A stretch of DNA of 64,000 nucleotides from Cohnella nanjingensis (GCF_014212125.1 NZ_JACJVP010000046.1:1-64000); one strand, 5' to 3'. Positions 41,817 to 52,140 are shown, numbered from the stretch's first letter. The notes: a model not told the origin generated them from the letters alone. Made by a program: numbers and translations.

Positions 41817-42950
41817 ATGTCACAGATCCAGCAAGGCCGCAAAGGAATGCTGACGGCGCTCGTCGTCGCGGCAGCCGCGCTCGCGACGGCAGCATGCGGC
41901 AACAACGGCGAAGCCGCCGGCAACGCCTCGCCTACCTCTTCCGCCACCGCTTCCGGTTCGCCCGCCGAGAGCGGCACGCAGGCGGCAAGCCCAAGCGCCA
42001 GCGCCGCGCCGGCCAAGTCGGACGAGCCTCTAGTCGTCTACCTGAACGACTTCGACGAGATCATCAAACCGATGTTCGAAGAGGCGACCGGCTACAAGCT
42101 CGAGCTCGTGACGGGCAACGGCGCCGAGATCTCATCGCGCATCGAAGCCGAGAAGGGCAACCCGCACTGGGACGTCGTATGGATGGACGCCATGCCGACG
42201 ATCAACCAGATGGGCAAGAACGGCCAGCTGCTCGAAGGCTGGACGCCGAGCGATATCGACAACCTGACCGACTTCGCCAAGGCGCTCGTCCCCGCCAATC
42301 TCTCTTACTATCCGACCGGCGCCCATGCGGCTTCCGTCATCGTCTACAATACCAAAGCCTTCAACGCGGACTCCGCTCCGAAGACGTGGGCCGATCTGGC
42401 GGACGCCAAGTTCAAGGGCACCGTCGGGATGGCCGATCCCGCCGTGGCCGCGCCCGCCTATCCGTTCGTCGCCTGGTTCTTCCAATCCCAAGGCATGGAC
42501 GGCGGCAAGTCCTACTTCGACAGCTTGATGAAGAACGGCTTGCACGTCTACCCGAAAAATCCGAACGTCGCCAAGGCGCTGACCGGCGGCGAGATCAAAG
42601 CGGCCGCCCTCCAGGAGAGCAACGCCTACGTCCTGAAAAACGCGGGAGAGCCCGTCGATATCGTCTGGCCGGCGGAAGGCGCGCCCGCATCGGTCCGCGT
42701 AGCCGCCATTCAGAAGAACACGAAGCATGCGGACGCGGCCAAGGCGTTCATCGAATTCCTGCTCGATCCGAAGACGCAGCAATCGCTGATCGACAACGGC
42801 GAAGAGAGCTACTTCCAGCCCTCCGCCAAGGGCGTCGCGATGAAGCCGGACCGTTCGCCGGACGCGAAGCTCGTCGTCGCGGAAGCCGAATGGGCGGGCG
42901 AGCATGAGGGCGAGATCAAGCAATGGTTCGCCGATCAAGCGGTGAAATAA
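41817..42950 (+). CDS. ABC importer substrate-binding lipoprotein (Fe3+/phosphonate cluster)
   Basis: 377 residues with lipoprotein signal (LATAAC lipobox near residue 27), a 40-residue Ser/Ala/Thr/Pro linker, then a type II periplasmic-binding fold (LVVYLNDFDEIIKPMFEEATGYKLELVTGNGAEISSRIEAEKGNPHWDV...). It is similar in outline to ferric iron (FbpA) and putative 2-aminoethylphosphonate binders. A LysR neighbour, a fused permease and a phosphatase favour a phosphonate or organophosphate, but iron cannot be excluded. RBS GGGAGGG. Confidence 0.88.
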   Translation: MSQIQQGRKGMLTALVVAAAALATAACGNNGEAAGNASPTSSATASGSPAESGTQAASPSASAAPAKSDEPLVVYLNDFDEIIKPMFEEATGYKLELVTGNGAEISSRIEAEKGNPHWDVVWMDAMPTINQMGKNGQLLEGWTPSDIDNLTDFAKALVPANLSYYPTGAHAASVIVYNTKAFNADSAPKTWADLADAKFKGTVGMADPAVAAPAYPFVAWFFQSQGMDGGKSYFDSLMKNGLHVYPKNPNVAKALTGGEIKAAALQESNAYVLKNAGEPVDIVWPAEGAPASVRVAAIQKNTKHADAAKAFIEFLLDPKTQQSLIDNGEESYFQPSAKGVAMKPDRSPDAKLVVAEAEWAGEHEGEIKQWFADQAVK

Positions 42951-42953
42951 GCG

Positions 42954-44641
42954 ATGTTCCGCATTCGCGCAAGCGGGAACCGGATGGGCTGGCTCGTGCT
43001 GGCCGTCCTGTTCCTGCTTATCCTGCTTCCGCTCGCCGCCGTCGTCATCCAAGTGCTGCTGCCGGGCGTCTTCTTCGGCAATCTGGTCATCGGCGATCTC
43101 TCGCTGCTGCTGGACGTGTTCCGCAGACCGCTCTGGCGGGTCTCGCTCCAGCATTCGGTCACGCTCGGCGTCGGCACGACGCTGCTCGGCACCGCCCTCG
43201 GCATCGCGCTCGCCATGGTGCGATCCCGCTGGTCGTTCCCGACGGCGCGCCTGCTCGATATGACCGTCTGGCTGCTGATCATTACGCCGTCCTTCATCCT
43301 GGCGCAGGGCTGGGTCATGTTCGCTTCCGCGGATGGCATCGCGGCCCAGTGGCTCGGTTGGACGGGACTGCACAAGCTCGTCTTCCAACCGGCGGGGCTG
43401 ATCGTCGTCATGACGCTCAGCAAGTTCCCGCTCGCTTACTTGACCGTTTATACCGCGTTGGAATGGAAGGTGGACCGGCTGAGCGAAGCGGCCCGGCTCT
43501 CCGGCGGCTCGCCGTGGACCGTGTGGCGCACCATTCAAGCGCCACTGCTGCTGCCCGCGTTCTTCTCCGGCGCGATGCTCGTCTTCATGGATACCGTGGG
43601 GGACTTCGGGCTCCCCGCCTCCATCGCGACCGTGTTCCGGTTCCCGACGCTGCCTTATTCCATCTATACAGCGTTGTACACGTCGCCGATCCGCTTCGAT
43701 ATGGCCGGCGCGCTGTCTTTCTATCTCGTCCTGCTCATCGCGCTCGCTATGAGCGTCCAGCTGTACGCGATGCGCAAGAGCCGGTTCGACTTCCTTTCCG
43801 GACGCGCCACCCGATCCGTCGCCCGGAAACCCGTCAAGGGCGCCTATATTCTGGTCATCGGCAACCTGACGTTTCTGGCCGTCGTGCTCGGCATTCCCTT
43901 CGGCTCCAACTTGTTGATGTCCGTCACCGACAACGGCGGAAGCGGCGGCATCACGTTCAAATATTACCGCGCCCTGTTCGCGGGCGACGGTAATCTGGCC
44001 AGCGGCTTGATGCACTCGCTCGAGATCGCCGCGGTCGCAGCTATGATCGGTCTCGCGGTCGGCTTCCTAGTCGCCTATGTGCTCACCTATTCGCAGTTCA
44101 AGCTGCGCAAAGCGATCGACGTCATCTCGCTCGTCTCGCTCGCCGTCCCCGGCATCGTGCTCGGGATCGGCTACATCTTCATCTGGAATCAAAAGTGGCT
44201 TCAGTCGATCGGGCTGCTCCTGTACGGCACGCCATGGATTCTGATCCTGGCCAGCGTGGCGGGCGCGATCCCGGTCATCACGCGGGTCGTGGTCGGCGCG
44301 ATGGCCAAAGTGCCGCAGCAGCTGTTATCCGCCGCTCAGGTGCAGGGCGCCTCGTTCCGCCAGCGGGTCGCCACCGTGCTCGCTCCCTTAATCAAGGGCG
44401 CCCTGCTCTCGGCTGCGCTGGCCGCCTTCGGCGCGAGCGTATTCGACCTCGCCATCGCTTCGGTGCTGTATCCGCCGAACTTCATGACGCTGCCCGTGGT
44501 CATCAACAAAGCGTTCGAGAATCTGAAGTTCGGCTATGCCGCTGCGGCCACGCTAACCGGCGGCGGCATCGTCATCGCCATCATCGTCGCGCTAGAGCTG
44601 CTGTTCAAACCCGCAAGGAAACGACCAAGGAGAACCTCCCT

Positions 44642-44645
<4 letters not shown>
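42954..44645 (+). CDS. ABC importer permease, fused two-domain type
   Basis: 563-residue membrane protein with about twelve helices, formed by two permease domains in tandem. Each has an EAA-type ATPase-coupling loop: EAARLSGGSPWTVWRTIQAP near residue 177 and SAAQVQGASFRQRVATVLAP near residue 462. Fused permeases of this form are typical of FbpB and PhnU2-like importers. It starts 3 bp after the binding-protein stop with no strong RBS of its own, suggesting coupling, and its stop overlaps the ATPase start (ATGA). Confidence 0.92.
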
Positions 44646-45895
<1,250 letters not shown>

Positions 45896-45908
45896 GAGGT
45901 AGATCGCC

Positions 45909-46541
45909 ATGTCACGACTATTCGCTATCTCCGACATCCATGGACATGTCGAAGGCGCGCGTCTGCTGTTAGCGCGCGCCCGCTATGTGCCCGGCACGGA
46001 CACGCTCGTCCTGCTGGGCGACTTCATCGATCGCGATCCGGCTTCCTGGGGCGCACTGACGTTCATCCGCTCGCTTACCGACCAAGGCGCGATCGCGATC
46101 GCCGGCAACATGGAACGGTATATGCTCGAACACGCCCAGAAGGATCAAGCACTGTCGAGCACTTATGAGGAAGAGCTTCGTTTTCTGTCCAAGCTGCCGC
46201 TCTACTTCAGGCAAGATCCATACCTGTTCGTTCATGCCGGCATCCGCCCCGGCATTCGGCTGGAGCAGCAATCCGCAGCAGACCTCACCGGGATCCGCCA
46301 GGACTTCTGGAGCAGCGATGTTCCGCTTCCCTGCACCGTCGTGTTCGGGCATACGCCCTCCCAGCGGATTGGGGCGAAGCCCGGCGAGCTCTGGCAAGGC
46401 GCCGATCGGCTCGGGATCGATACGGGTGCCAAGCACGGGCTGCGCCTCACGCTAGTGGAGCTAACCGGGCATCTCGCATACTCCTGCGCGACCGACCCGT
46501 CCGATCTGTACGGCGATCTCCGCACAGACCGATACGCCTAA
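45909..46541 (+). CDS. Calcineurin-like metallophosphoesterase (PrpA/ApaH-like)
   Basis: 210-residue phosphatase with metal motifs ISDIHGH (N-terminus), LLGDFIDRD, GNMERYM (the GNHE-type motif with Met for His), VHAG and FGHTPS. It belongs to the Ser/Thr-phosphatase-like bacterial group. It is the last gene of the importer operon, 13 bp after the ATPase; it may release phosphate from the imported compound, though such enzymes also act on proteins or Ap4A. GAGAGG precedes the ATG. Confidence 0.88.
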   Translation: MSRLFAISDIHGHVEGARLLLARARYVPGTDTLVLLGDFIDRDPASWGALTFIRSLTDQGAIAIAGNMERYMLEHAQKDQALSSTYEEELRFLSKLPLYFRQDPYLFVHAGIRPGIRLEQQSAADLTGIRQDFWSSDVPLPCTVVFGHTPSQRIGAKPGELWQGADRLGIDTGAKHGLRLTLVELTGHLAYSCATDPSDLYGDLRTDRYA

Positions 46542-46588
46542 AATGGAGTCGCCATCTTCCCTGGTAGAAGGCGACACCTCGTTAACGC

Positions 46589-46638
46589 AAAAAGAATCCC
46601 CCGTCGCCCACCGCAAAGTGAGGGGACAGGGGATTCTT
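46589..46638 (-). terminator. Terminator of rpsF-ssb-rpsR
   Basis: Outer stem AGAATCCCC / GGGGATTCT with an inner GTGGG-type stem, followed by TTTTTGC on the minus strand. It also stands at the end of the convergent importer operon. Confidence 0.8.
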
Positions 46639-46650
46639 ATCGGGATTCGA

Positions 46651-46995
46651 TTACTCGGTCGTGTAAGGCAGCAGCGCCATTTGGCGGGAGCGCTTGATCG
46701 CTACCGTCAACATGCGTTGGTACTTCGCCTTCGTGCCGGTTACGCGGCGCGGCAGAATCTTGCCACGTTCGCTGATGAACTTGCGGAGCAAGTCCAGATC
46801 TTTGTAATCGACGTGAGTGATCTTGTTGACCGTGAAGTAGCACACTTTACGGCGCTTGTTGCGTCCGCGGCGGAACTTGCGGGGCTCGCGTTGTTCGCGA
46901 TCTCCGCCACCGCCTGGACCGCGGTTCTCACGAGGGGTATACGTACGCTCTTCGCGAGCGGCTGGTGCTGCTGGTGCTGCTTGTTGTTCGCTCAT
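46651..46995 (-). CDS. rpsR: 30S ribosomal protein S18
   Basis: 114 residues. The core from about residue 38 (RRGRNKRRKVCYFTVNKITHVDYKDLDLLRKFIS...) is canonical. The first 37 residues are an extra Ala/Glu/Pro/Arg/Gly-rich tail, making the protein longer than the usual 75-90. It lies downstream of ssb as in all Bacillales; in 30S assembly it pairs with S6, encoded at the head of this operon. Confidence 0.97.
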   Translation of the reverse strand: MSEQQAAPAAPAAREERTYTPRENRGPGGGGDREQREPRKFRRGRNKRRKVCYFTVNKITHVDYKDLDLLRKFISERGKILPRRVTGTKAKYQRMLTVAIKRSRQMALLPYTTE

Positions 46996-47016
46996 TTATT
47001 CTCCGTCCTTCCTGTC

Positions 47017-47556
47017 TTAGAATGGCAAATCATCGTCCGATATATCGATCGGTCTGCCGTCATCGGCGAATGGATCCGAGTTGTTCCCGCTGTTCCGAGA
47101 TCCGGAGCTGCGGTTGCTATTGCCGCCGCCGCTATTTCCGCCTCCACCGCCGTACCCGCCGGCGTTGCCGCCGCTGTTGCCTGCGCCGGCGTACTCGTCC
47201 CGTCCCGCCGATCCGCCTTCGCGGTTCGGGGATTCGAGGAAGCGTACGTTATCGGCGATAACTTCCGTTACATAGACGCGGCGACCTTCGTTGTTCTCGT
47301 AGTTGCGCACTTGAATGCGCCCTTCTACGGCGGCCAGACGGCCTTTCCGAAGGTAATTCGCGCAAGTCTCGGCCAATTGGCGCCACGTTACGATCGGGAT
47401 GAAGTCCGCCTCGCGTTCGCGTTCTCCTCCGCCGGAATCCCGGGAGAAGGGGCGGTCTACAGCCAGCGTAAATTGGGCTACGGCCACGCCTGCAGGCGTG
47501 TAACGAAGCTCGGGATCCTTGGTTAAGCGTCCGATCAGAATGACACGGTTCAACAT
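47017..47556 (-). CDS. ssb: Single-stranded DNA-binding protein
   Basis: 179 residues. OB-fold at the N-terminus (MLNRVILIGRLTKDPELRYTPAGVAVAQFTLAV), then a long Gly/Asn/Ser-rich flexible linker and the conserved acidic tip DDDLPF that binds replication and repair proteins. The start ATG 47556 has GGGAGGG 8 nt upstream. Middle gene of rpsF-ssb-rpsR. Confidence 0.98.
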   Translation of the reverse strand: MLNRVILIGRLTKDPELRYTPAGVAVAQFTLAVDRPFSRDSGGGEREREADFIPIVTWRQLAETCANYLRKGRLAAVEGRIQVRNYENNEGRRVYVTEVIADNVRFLESPNREGGSAGRDEYAGAGNSGGNAGGYGGGGGNSGGGNSNRSSGSRNSGNNSDPFADDGRPIDISDDDLPF

Positions 47557-47620
47557 AGTCGGTTCCCTCCCACGCATTGACGACTCAAACGGCGTTGTCC
47601 GCCGGTCTGTCCTGTGCTGC

Positions 47621-47905
47621 TTAAGCTACGTCGCGTACGACCATGTGACGAATGACTTCGTCCGTGATCTTCAGTACGCGTTCCAGTTCCGTCACTACGT
47701 CTGGCGTAGCTTTGAAATGGACCAGCACATACGTCCCGTCGCGGTGTTTGTTGATCTCGTAAGCGAGGCGCTTCTTGCCTTGTACCTCGTGCTTCACGAT
47801 CTCTCCGCCGTTCGCGATGATGCCTTGGAATTTCTCCACGACAGCTTGAACGGTTTCTTGTTCCACGTCCGGACGGATGATGTACATCAACTCATAGTTG
47901 CGCAT
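47621..47905 (-). CDS. rpsF: 30S ribosomal protein S6
   Basis: 94 residues, canonical MRNYELMYIIRPDVEQET start and VLKITDEVIRHMVVR end. It binds S18 in the small subunit. The RBS GAGGAGGTGA precedes the start. It is first gene of the rpsF-ssb-rpsR operon, with a promoter at 48010 and a structured leader between. Confidence 0.98.
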   Translation of the reverse strand: MRNYELMYIIRPDVEQETVQAVVEKFQGIIANGGEIVKHEVQGKKRLAYEINKHRDGTYVLVHFKATPDVVTELERVLKITDEVIRHMVVRDVA

Positions 47906-47944
47906 CTTCCGTTCACCTCCTCTTGGTCTTTGGCCCCCCGCTTT

Positions 47945-47989
47945 GCATACCGATGGAACATGTCCATGGCCGAGGAGCAAGGAGTATGC
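47945..47989 (-). promoter_or_regulatory. Possible S6:S18 leader structure
   Basis: In the rpsF leader, GCATAC...GTATGC closes a structure with an asymmetric loop and an inner CCATGG-type hairpin next to CGG. S6:S18 autoregulation through an rpsF leader RNA is known in bacteria. The match to that motif was judged by eye only. Confidence 0.35.
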
Positions 47990-48009
47990 GTTCAATCGCA
48001 TACCTAAAT

Positions 48010-48038
48010 ACTTTATCACACTAGGCGGAATACCGCAA
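48010..48038 (-). promoter_or_regulatory. SigA promoter of rpsF-ssb-rpsR
   Basis: Minus strand TTGCGG, 17-nt spacer, TAAAGT, giving a leader of about 100 nt. Confidence 0.6.
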
Positions 48039-48078
48039 GGAAAATCCCGCAACACTAAGGCTCGGGAGGTGATCAGCA

Positions 48079-48261
48079 ATGGGCGAACAGACCGAATTCG
48101 AGCCGGGCGACCGCGCGCCGAACGACGGGGAATATATCGAGATCGGCGAAGCATCGTTCCATACCGGCATACAGAATCCGAAGCGCGTCATGATGCAGCG
48201 GGGTGAACGATTCCCCGAGACCTCGAACCACAGGCGCAAGTGGAAAAAATTTAATCAGTAG
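48079..48261 (+). CDS. YjzC family small protein
   Basis: 60 residues, with the family pattern: FEPGDRAPNDGEYIEIGEASF, then NPKRVMMQRGERFPETSNHRRKW. YjzC-type proteins are small, highly charged and of unknown function in Bacillales. Good RBS (GGGAGGTGA, 8 nt). Divergent from rpsF. Confidence 0.85.
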   Translation: MGEQTEFEPGDRAPNDGEYIEIGEASFHTGIQNPKRVMMQRGERFPETSNHRRKWKKFNQ

Positions 48262-48299
48262 CGCCGCATATTCAAGACCGATTCGGGTCATTCTATTTA

Positions 48300-48585
48300 T
48301 CGGCGACGAACAGAGAGGTGTGGTTCCCTTGAACCATTGTAGGCAACAGCCGAAAGAAGACGCGTTCCAAGCGGAGTAGGAAGCGAGGCGTTGTGCTAAA
48401 GACACTTGTCTGTAACACACAAATTCGCGTGAGCGATCCGAGTACCGAAGCGCTGGCGCAAGGGCGAGCATGACACGAGTCGTCATGGCAGCATTGCGCG
48501 CGAACAGCAACGTTGGTAACGATTAGACTTCGACTTCAATCAACGTCGCCCGGAGGGCCCCGATGTGGGCCCTTCGTTATATTTT
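48300..48585 (+). ncRNA. Candidate stand-alone structured RNA
   Basis: Between yjzC and the next gene no ORF with an RBS is seen. GGCGACG at 48302 pairs with CGTCGCC at 48544, closing about 245 nt that contain several hairpins (TGGTTC/GAACCA, AGACA/TGTCT within TTGTG/CACAA, ATGAC/GTCAT). A GGGCCC hairpin and TTCGTTATATTTT follow directly. A weak promoter (TTCAAG, 17 nt, TATTTA) ends just before the first pair. It does not resemble tmRNA, RNase P RNA, SRP RNA or 6S RNA by their conserved segments. Confidence 0.45.
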
Positions 48586-48732
48586 AGGGGCTTGACTGCC
48601 TTCCGATCCGGTCCATTCCGCGGTATCCGCGAAGCTCGGTTCCGTATTTCCGAGCGTCCCGGTTTGAGAACTCCCCGCGATTTATGGTACCCTTTAAGCA
48701 AGACTGCAGGACGGAGAGGAGCGGATGCCGCA

Positions 48733-49125
48733 ATGCACATCTTCATGGCACGGCGCAAGCTGCTGTCCGGTTTAGGCGTTCTCTGGCTGTGCGTCTTGCT
48801 CTATGCCTTCCTCCATCCTTCGATTCCCGGCAATTATCAATTGTCCTCGTTCCAGCCGCATTCGCATGCTTCGGAGATGGAGCATGAACGCGCCCCGCAG
48901 GACGACAGCGACGGTGGGATCTACAAGGCCGAACGCCGCGTTGCGCTGCCTTTGCTCGTCGTCTCGCTGCTCTTCGCCTTGACGAAGCGGCCGATCCTCG
49001 TCCCGCCCGTCTCCATCCGAACCGCCGTAGACGTTTATCTCATCCGCAGAATTCAACTGCTCCTCCCCCTTAAGTTCACCTCTACCTTCGTGGATGCGCG
49101 AGCCGGTCTCGTTCATCATTTTTAA
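48733..49125 (+). CDS. Small membrane protein of unknown function
   Basis: 130 residues: one N-terminal membrane helix (about 11-28, LLSGLGVLWLCVLLYAFL), a hydrophilic acidic/His-rich loop (HSHASEMEHERAPQDDSD), a second hydrophobic stretch (about 65-80), and further apolar segments up to the end. No family recognised. It lies 28 bp upstream of the khtT-like gene in the same direction; in Bacillus subtilis a small gene khtS precedes khtT-khtU, so a role with the antiporter is possible. GGAGAGGAG lies 11 nt before the start, a loose spacing. Confidence 0.6.
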   Translation: MHIFMARRKLLSGLGVLWLCVLLYAFLHPSIPGNYQLSSFQPHSHASEMEHERAPQDDSDGGIYKAERRVALPLLVVSLLFALTKRPILVPPVSIRTAVDVYLIRRIQLLLPLKFTSTFVDARAGLVHHF

Positions 49126-49153
49126 TCAACCTTTTCACGGAGGGACATCCATC

Positions 49154-49645
49154 ATGAATATTCGCGAATCCGACCTGCCGGGCATCGGCAGAAAGTATCA
49201 GTTCCAAGCCCGCTCCGGCGACAAGCTCGTCGTCATTATCCATGACGACGGACGCAGGGAGTTCTATCACTTCGACCACGAAGACCCGGACGACAGCATC
49301 TCCATGGTCACGCTGGACGACGACGAGGCGCGGCTGCTCGCGGCGATCGTAGGCGGCATGACTTACAAACCGAAGGCGCTGGAGACGATCGAAGTCGCCC
49401 TCGACGATCTGATCATCGAATGGTACAAGGTCGAACCAGGCTCCAAATCGATCGGCCGCACGATCGGCGAGCTCGACATCCGCCAGAGTACCGGCGCTTC
49501 GATCATCGCGATCGTCGAAGCCAGCGGCGCCAAGCGCATCACTCCGGGACCTGAGTGCCTCGTCCGGACGGACGCCACGCTCGTCGTGGCCGGCGACCGC
49601 CCCAGCTTGAAGAAGATCAAAAGCCTGCTCTCCGGGGGTGATTGA
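49154..49645 (+). CDS. KhtT-like TrkA-C regulatory subunit of a K+/H+ antiporter
   Basis: 163 residues: an N-terminal domain (MNIRESDLPGIGRKYQFQARSGDKLVVIIHDDGRREFYHF) characteristic of YhaT/KhtT, then a TrkA-C domain (about 85-160). KhtT binds c-di-AMP and controls KhtU in Bacillus subtilis. RBS GGAGGG. The stop overlaps or abuts the start region of the antiporter gene. Confidence 0.9.
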   Translation: MNIRESDLPGIGRKYQFQARSGDKLVVIIHDDGRREFYHFDHEDPDDSISMVTLDDDEARLLAAIVGGMTYKPKALETIEVALDDLIIEWYKVEPGSKSIGRTIGELDIRQSTGASIIAIVEASGAKRITPGPECLVRTDATLVVAGDRPSLKKIKSLLSGGD

Positions 49646-49650
49646 TCGGA

Positions 49651-50874
49651 ATGGATCATCTCGTTCTTGAAGTCGGGCTTGCCATCGCGCTCATCGCGGC
49701 GGCAGGGCTGATCTCTTCAAAGCTGCGATTTTCGGTCGTCCCCTTTTATATCCTGATCGGCATGGCCGTCGGACCGCACGCTCCCCACTTCTGGCACCTG
49801 GACTTCCGCTTCATTCACAGCGAGCCGCTCATCGAATTCATGGGCCGGATCGGCGTGCTGTTCCTGCTGTTCTATCTCGGCCTGGAGTTCTCGGTCGGAC
49901 GGCTCGTGAAGTCCGGACGGTCCATCGCGATCGGCGGTTCGATCTATATCGGCATCAACTTTACGCTCGGCATTCTGTTCGGACTGGCGGCGGGATTGCC
50001 CTTCATGGAGATGCTCGTCGTTGCCGGCATCACGACGATCTCTTCCAGCGCCATCGTGGCCAAGGTGCTCGTCGATCTCAAGCGAACGGCCAATCCGGAG
50101 ACCGAGATGATCCTCGGCATCATCATGTTCGAGGACGTCTTTCTCGCCGTGTACCTGTCCATCCTCTCCGGCCTCGTGCTTAGCGGCTCCACTTCCTTGG
50201 CCGGCATACTCTCCTCCGCCGGAATTGCCCTGGGCTTCATGCTCGCGCTCTTGATCATCGGACGCAAAGCCGTGCCCCTGCTGAATCGCGCGCTCAACAT
50301 CCGCAGCAACGAGCTGTTCGCGCTCGTCGTGTTCGCCGGGCTGTTCCTCGTCGCCGGCTTGTCGGAGACCGTCCACGTCGCCGAGGCGATCGGCGCGCTG
50401 CTGTTCGGGCTTATCATCGCCGAGACGGAGCATATGAAGCGCGTGGAGCATCTCATCCTGCCATTCCGCGATTTCTTCGGCGCCCTGTTCTTCTTCGGCT
50501 TCGGACTCACCATCGATCCCTTGGCGCTCGGAGGCGCGGTCTGGCTGTCGCTAGGCGCCGTCCTGCTGACGCTGGTCGGCAACTTCGTCGCCGGGATGCT
50601 GGCCGGGCGCACCGCGAAGCTCTCGCCCAAGGCGTCCGCCAACATCGGCCTCACCATCGTCTCCCGCGGGGAGTTCTCGATCATCGTCGCCAACATCGGC
50701 AAGGCCGGCGGCCTGCTCGCCATCCTGCAGCCTTTTGCCGCCTTGTACGTCTTGATCCTCGCGATCCTGGGTCCGCTGCTCACCAAGGAATCCAAGCTGA
50801 TCTTCAAGCTGCTGAACAAAGTGCTGCCGCTGGACCGGCGCGAACGGCGCAAGTCGCCGCAGCCGCCGGGCTAA
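49651..50874 (+). CDS. KhtU-like CPA2 cation:proton antiporter
   Basis: 407-residue membrane protein with about 12-13 helices, of the CPA2/KefB-type exchanger family. Signature stretches: GRIGVLFLLFYLGLEFSV, ISSSAIVAKVL, FEDVFLAVYLSILSG and AEAIGALLFGLIIAETE. Expected to export K+ in exchange for H+ under control of the preceding KhtT-like protein. The start is ATG 49651 behind GGGGGTGAT; an in-frame TTG (49642) overlaps the upstream stop. The C-terminus is basic. Confidence 0.93.
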   Translation: MDHLVLEVGLAIALIAAAGLISSKLRFSVVPFYILIGMAVGPHAPHFWHLDFRFIHSEPLIEFMGRIGVLFLLFYLGLEFSVGRLVKSGRSIAIGGSIYIGINFTLGILFGLAAGLPFMEMLVVAGITTISSSAIVAKVLVDLKRTANPETEMILGIIMFEDVFLAVYLSILSGLVLSGSTSLAGILSSAGIALGFMLALLIIGRKAVPLLNRALNIRSNELFALVVFAGLFLVAGLSETVHVAEAIGALLFGLIIAETEHMKRVEHLILPFRDFFGALFFFGFGLTIDPLALGGAVWLSLGAVLLTLVGNFVAGMLAGRTAKLSPKASANIGLTIVSRGEFSIIVANIGKAGGLLAILQPFAALYVLILAILGPLLTKESKLIFKLLNKVLPLDRRERRKSPQPPG

Positions 50875-51023
50875 CATCCTACCGGCTTCGGCCGGGCCTG
50901 TCGATGGATCCGCTCACGCTCCGCGACGGGCGCGGCCGGAGCCCAGCGCCATGTACATGCCAATGCTCGCTCGCGATATCCGGCAGTCGCGCGCTCCGCG
51001 CGGCTGCCGCAAGGAGGGGTAGC

Positions 51024-51989
51024 ATGGATTTACGAATGAAGCGATTGGGAGGCTTCGGAGCATTCGGCTCCAGGATGCTGCGTCTCGGATCGGGCGCCTG
51101 GACCGCTTCGGCCGGACTGGAGCTGTTCTTGTTCCCCCACGGCATCTTCGTCGGCGGCGCCTCCGGCTTCGCGTCGCTGCTCGGCGGATTCGCCGGCATA
51201 CGGCCGGGTCTATGGCTCCCGATTCTGAATCTGCCGCTTTTTCTGATCATGTATCGACATTCGCCCAAGCAAGAGCGGTTGTGGGCGCTCTATGCGCTCG
51301 GCATGTTCTCGCTGGCCGCCTCGGTGCTGCATCCCCGTCCTGCGCTGACCGAGCATCCGCTGCTCGCCGCAGCCTTCGGCGGCATCTGCTTCGGCATCGG
51401 CGTCGGGATCGTCCTGCGCGGCGGAGCGCTGCTGGACGGCATCGCCGCCCACGTCTCCGCGCTGCCGGGGATCAGAGGGCTCCGGCTCTCCCGGAGCCGT
51501 CGGCCGGCCCGTGCGTCGGCTTCAGCTGCATCGGCTCTGCCCGTCTCGACAACTCCGATAGCTCCGACGGCTCCGATGGCTGCGGCTGCCCCGCGCGTGA
51601 TCCTGAACAGACACGCCGTCATCGCGTTTAACGCGGGCCTCCTGAGCGTCTGTTGGTGGCTGTATGGCATCGAGGCCGCCTTCTATTCGCTGCTCGCGCT
51701 GCTGGCGGCCGCCTGCGCGATCGGCACCGGCGCCGCCGGTCTATCCGCCCGACGGGTGGCTTGCGTGAAGAGCAGCCGAACCGCAGCCATCCGCCAGGCG
51801 GTCTCCGCAGAGCTTGGACTGACGCCGATCTGGTCCTCCGATGGCGATATGACGGCCTATCCGGTCTACCGTGTCGACGCCGTTCGGCTTGCCGCCATCG
51901 CCCGCGCCATCGATGCCGACTGCACCATCCATATTAGGTCATTGAGGCAGTCTATCCACCCTGCGGACGAAGAGAGACCTTCCCCTTGA
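51024..51989 (+). CDS. YitT family membrane protein
   Basis: 321 residues: an N-terminal YitT (DUF161) membrane part with five or six helices (GAWTASAGLELFLFPHGIFVGGASGFASLLG is the typical first motif), then a C-terminal DUF2179-like domain (AVSAELGLTPIWSS...YPVYRVDAVRLAAIARAIDADCTIHI). A Ser/Ala/Pro-rich loop (about 155-190) interrupts the membrane part. The function of the family is unsettled. RBS AAGGAGGGG. The stop codon lies in the loop of its own terminator. Confidence 0.85.
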   Translation: MDLRMKRLGGFGAFGSRMLRLGSGAWTASAGLELFLFPHGIFVGGASGFASLLGGFAGIRPGLWLPILNLPLFLIMYRHSPKQERLWALYALGMFSLAASVLHPRPALTEHPLLAAAFGGICFGIGVGIVLRGGALLDGIAAHVSALPGIRGLRLSRSRRPARASASAASALPVSTTPIAPTAPMAAAAPRVILNRHAVIAFNAGLLSVCWWLYGIEAAFYSLLALLAAACAIGTGAAGLSARRVACVKSSRTAAIRQAVSAELGLTPIWSSDGDMTAYPVYRVDAVRLAAIARAIDADCTIHIRSLRQSIHPADEERPSP

Positions 51990-52002
51990 GGAAGGTCTCT
52001 CT
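51971..52002 (+). terminator. Terminator overlapping the YitT stop codon
   Basis: 13-bp stem AGAGAGACCTTCC / GGAAGGTCTCTCT with a 6-nt loop that contains the TGA stop (51987-51989). The U-tail is short (CTTCATG). Confidence 0.65.
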
Positions 52003-52140
52003 TCATGAATGCCGACTGCCGGCGGCGATCAGCGATCTGCCACGCGCCCATGTCCTGCTGACGGTCGCTTCCTGCCATCCTTTGCAGGGGATGACCGGAT
52101 TTAGGCCGTAAGGCGACATCGCAATAGGGCTAAAGGCATC

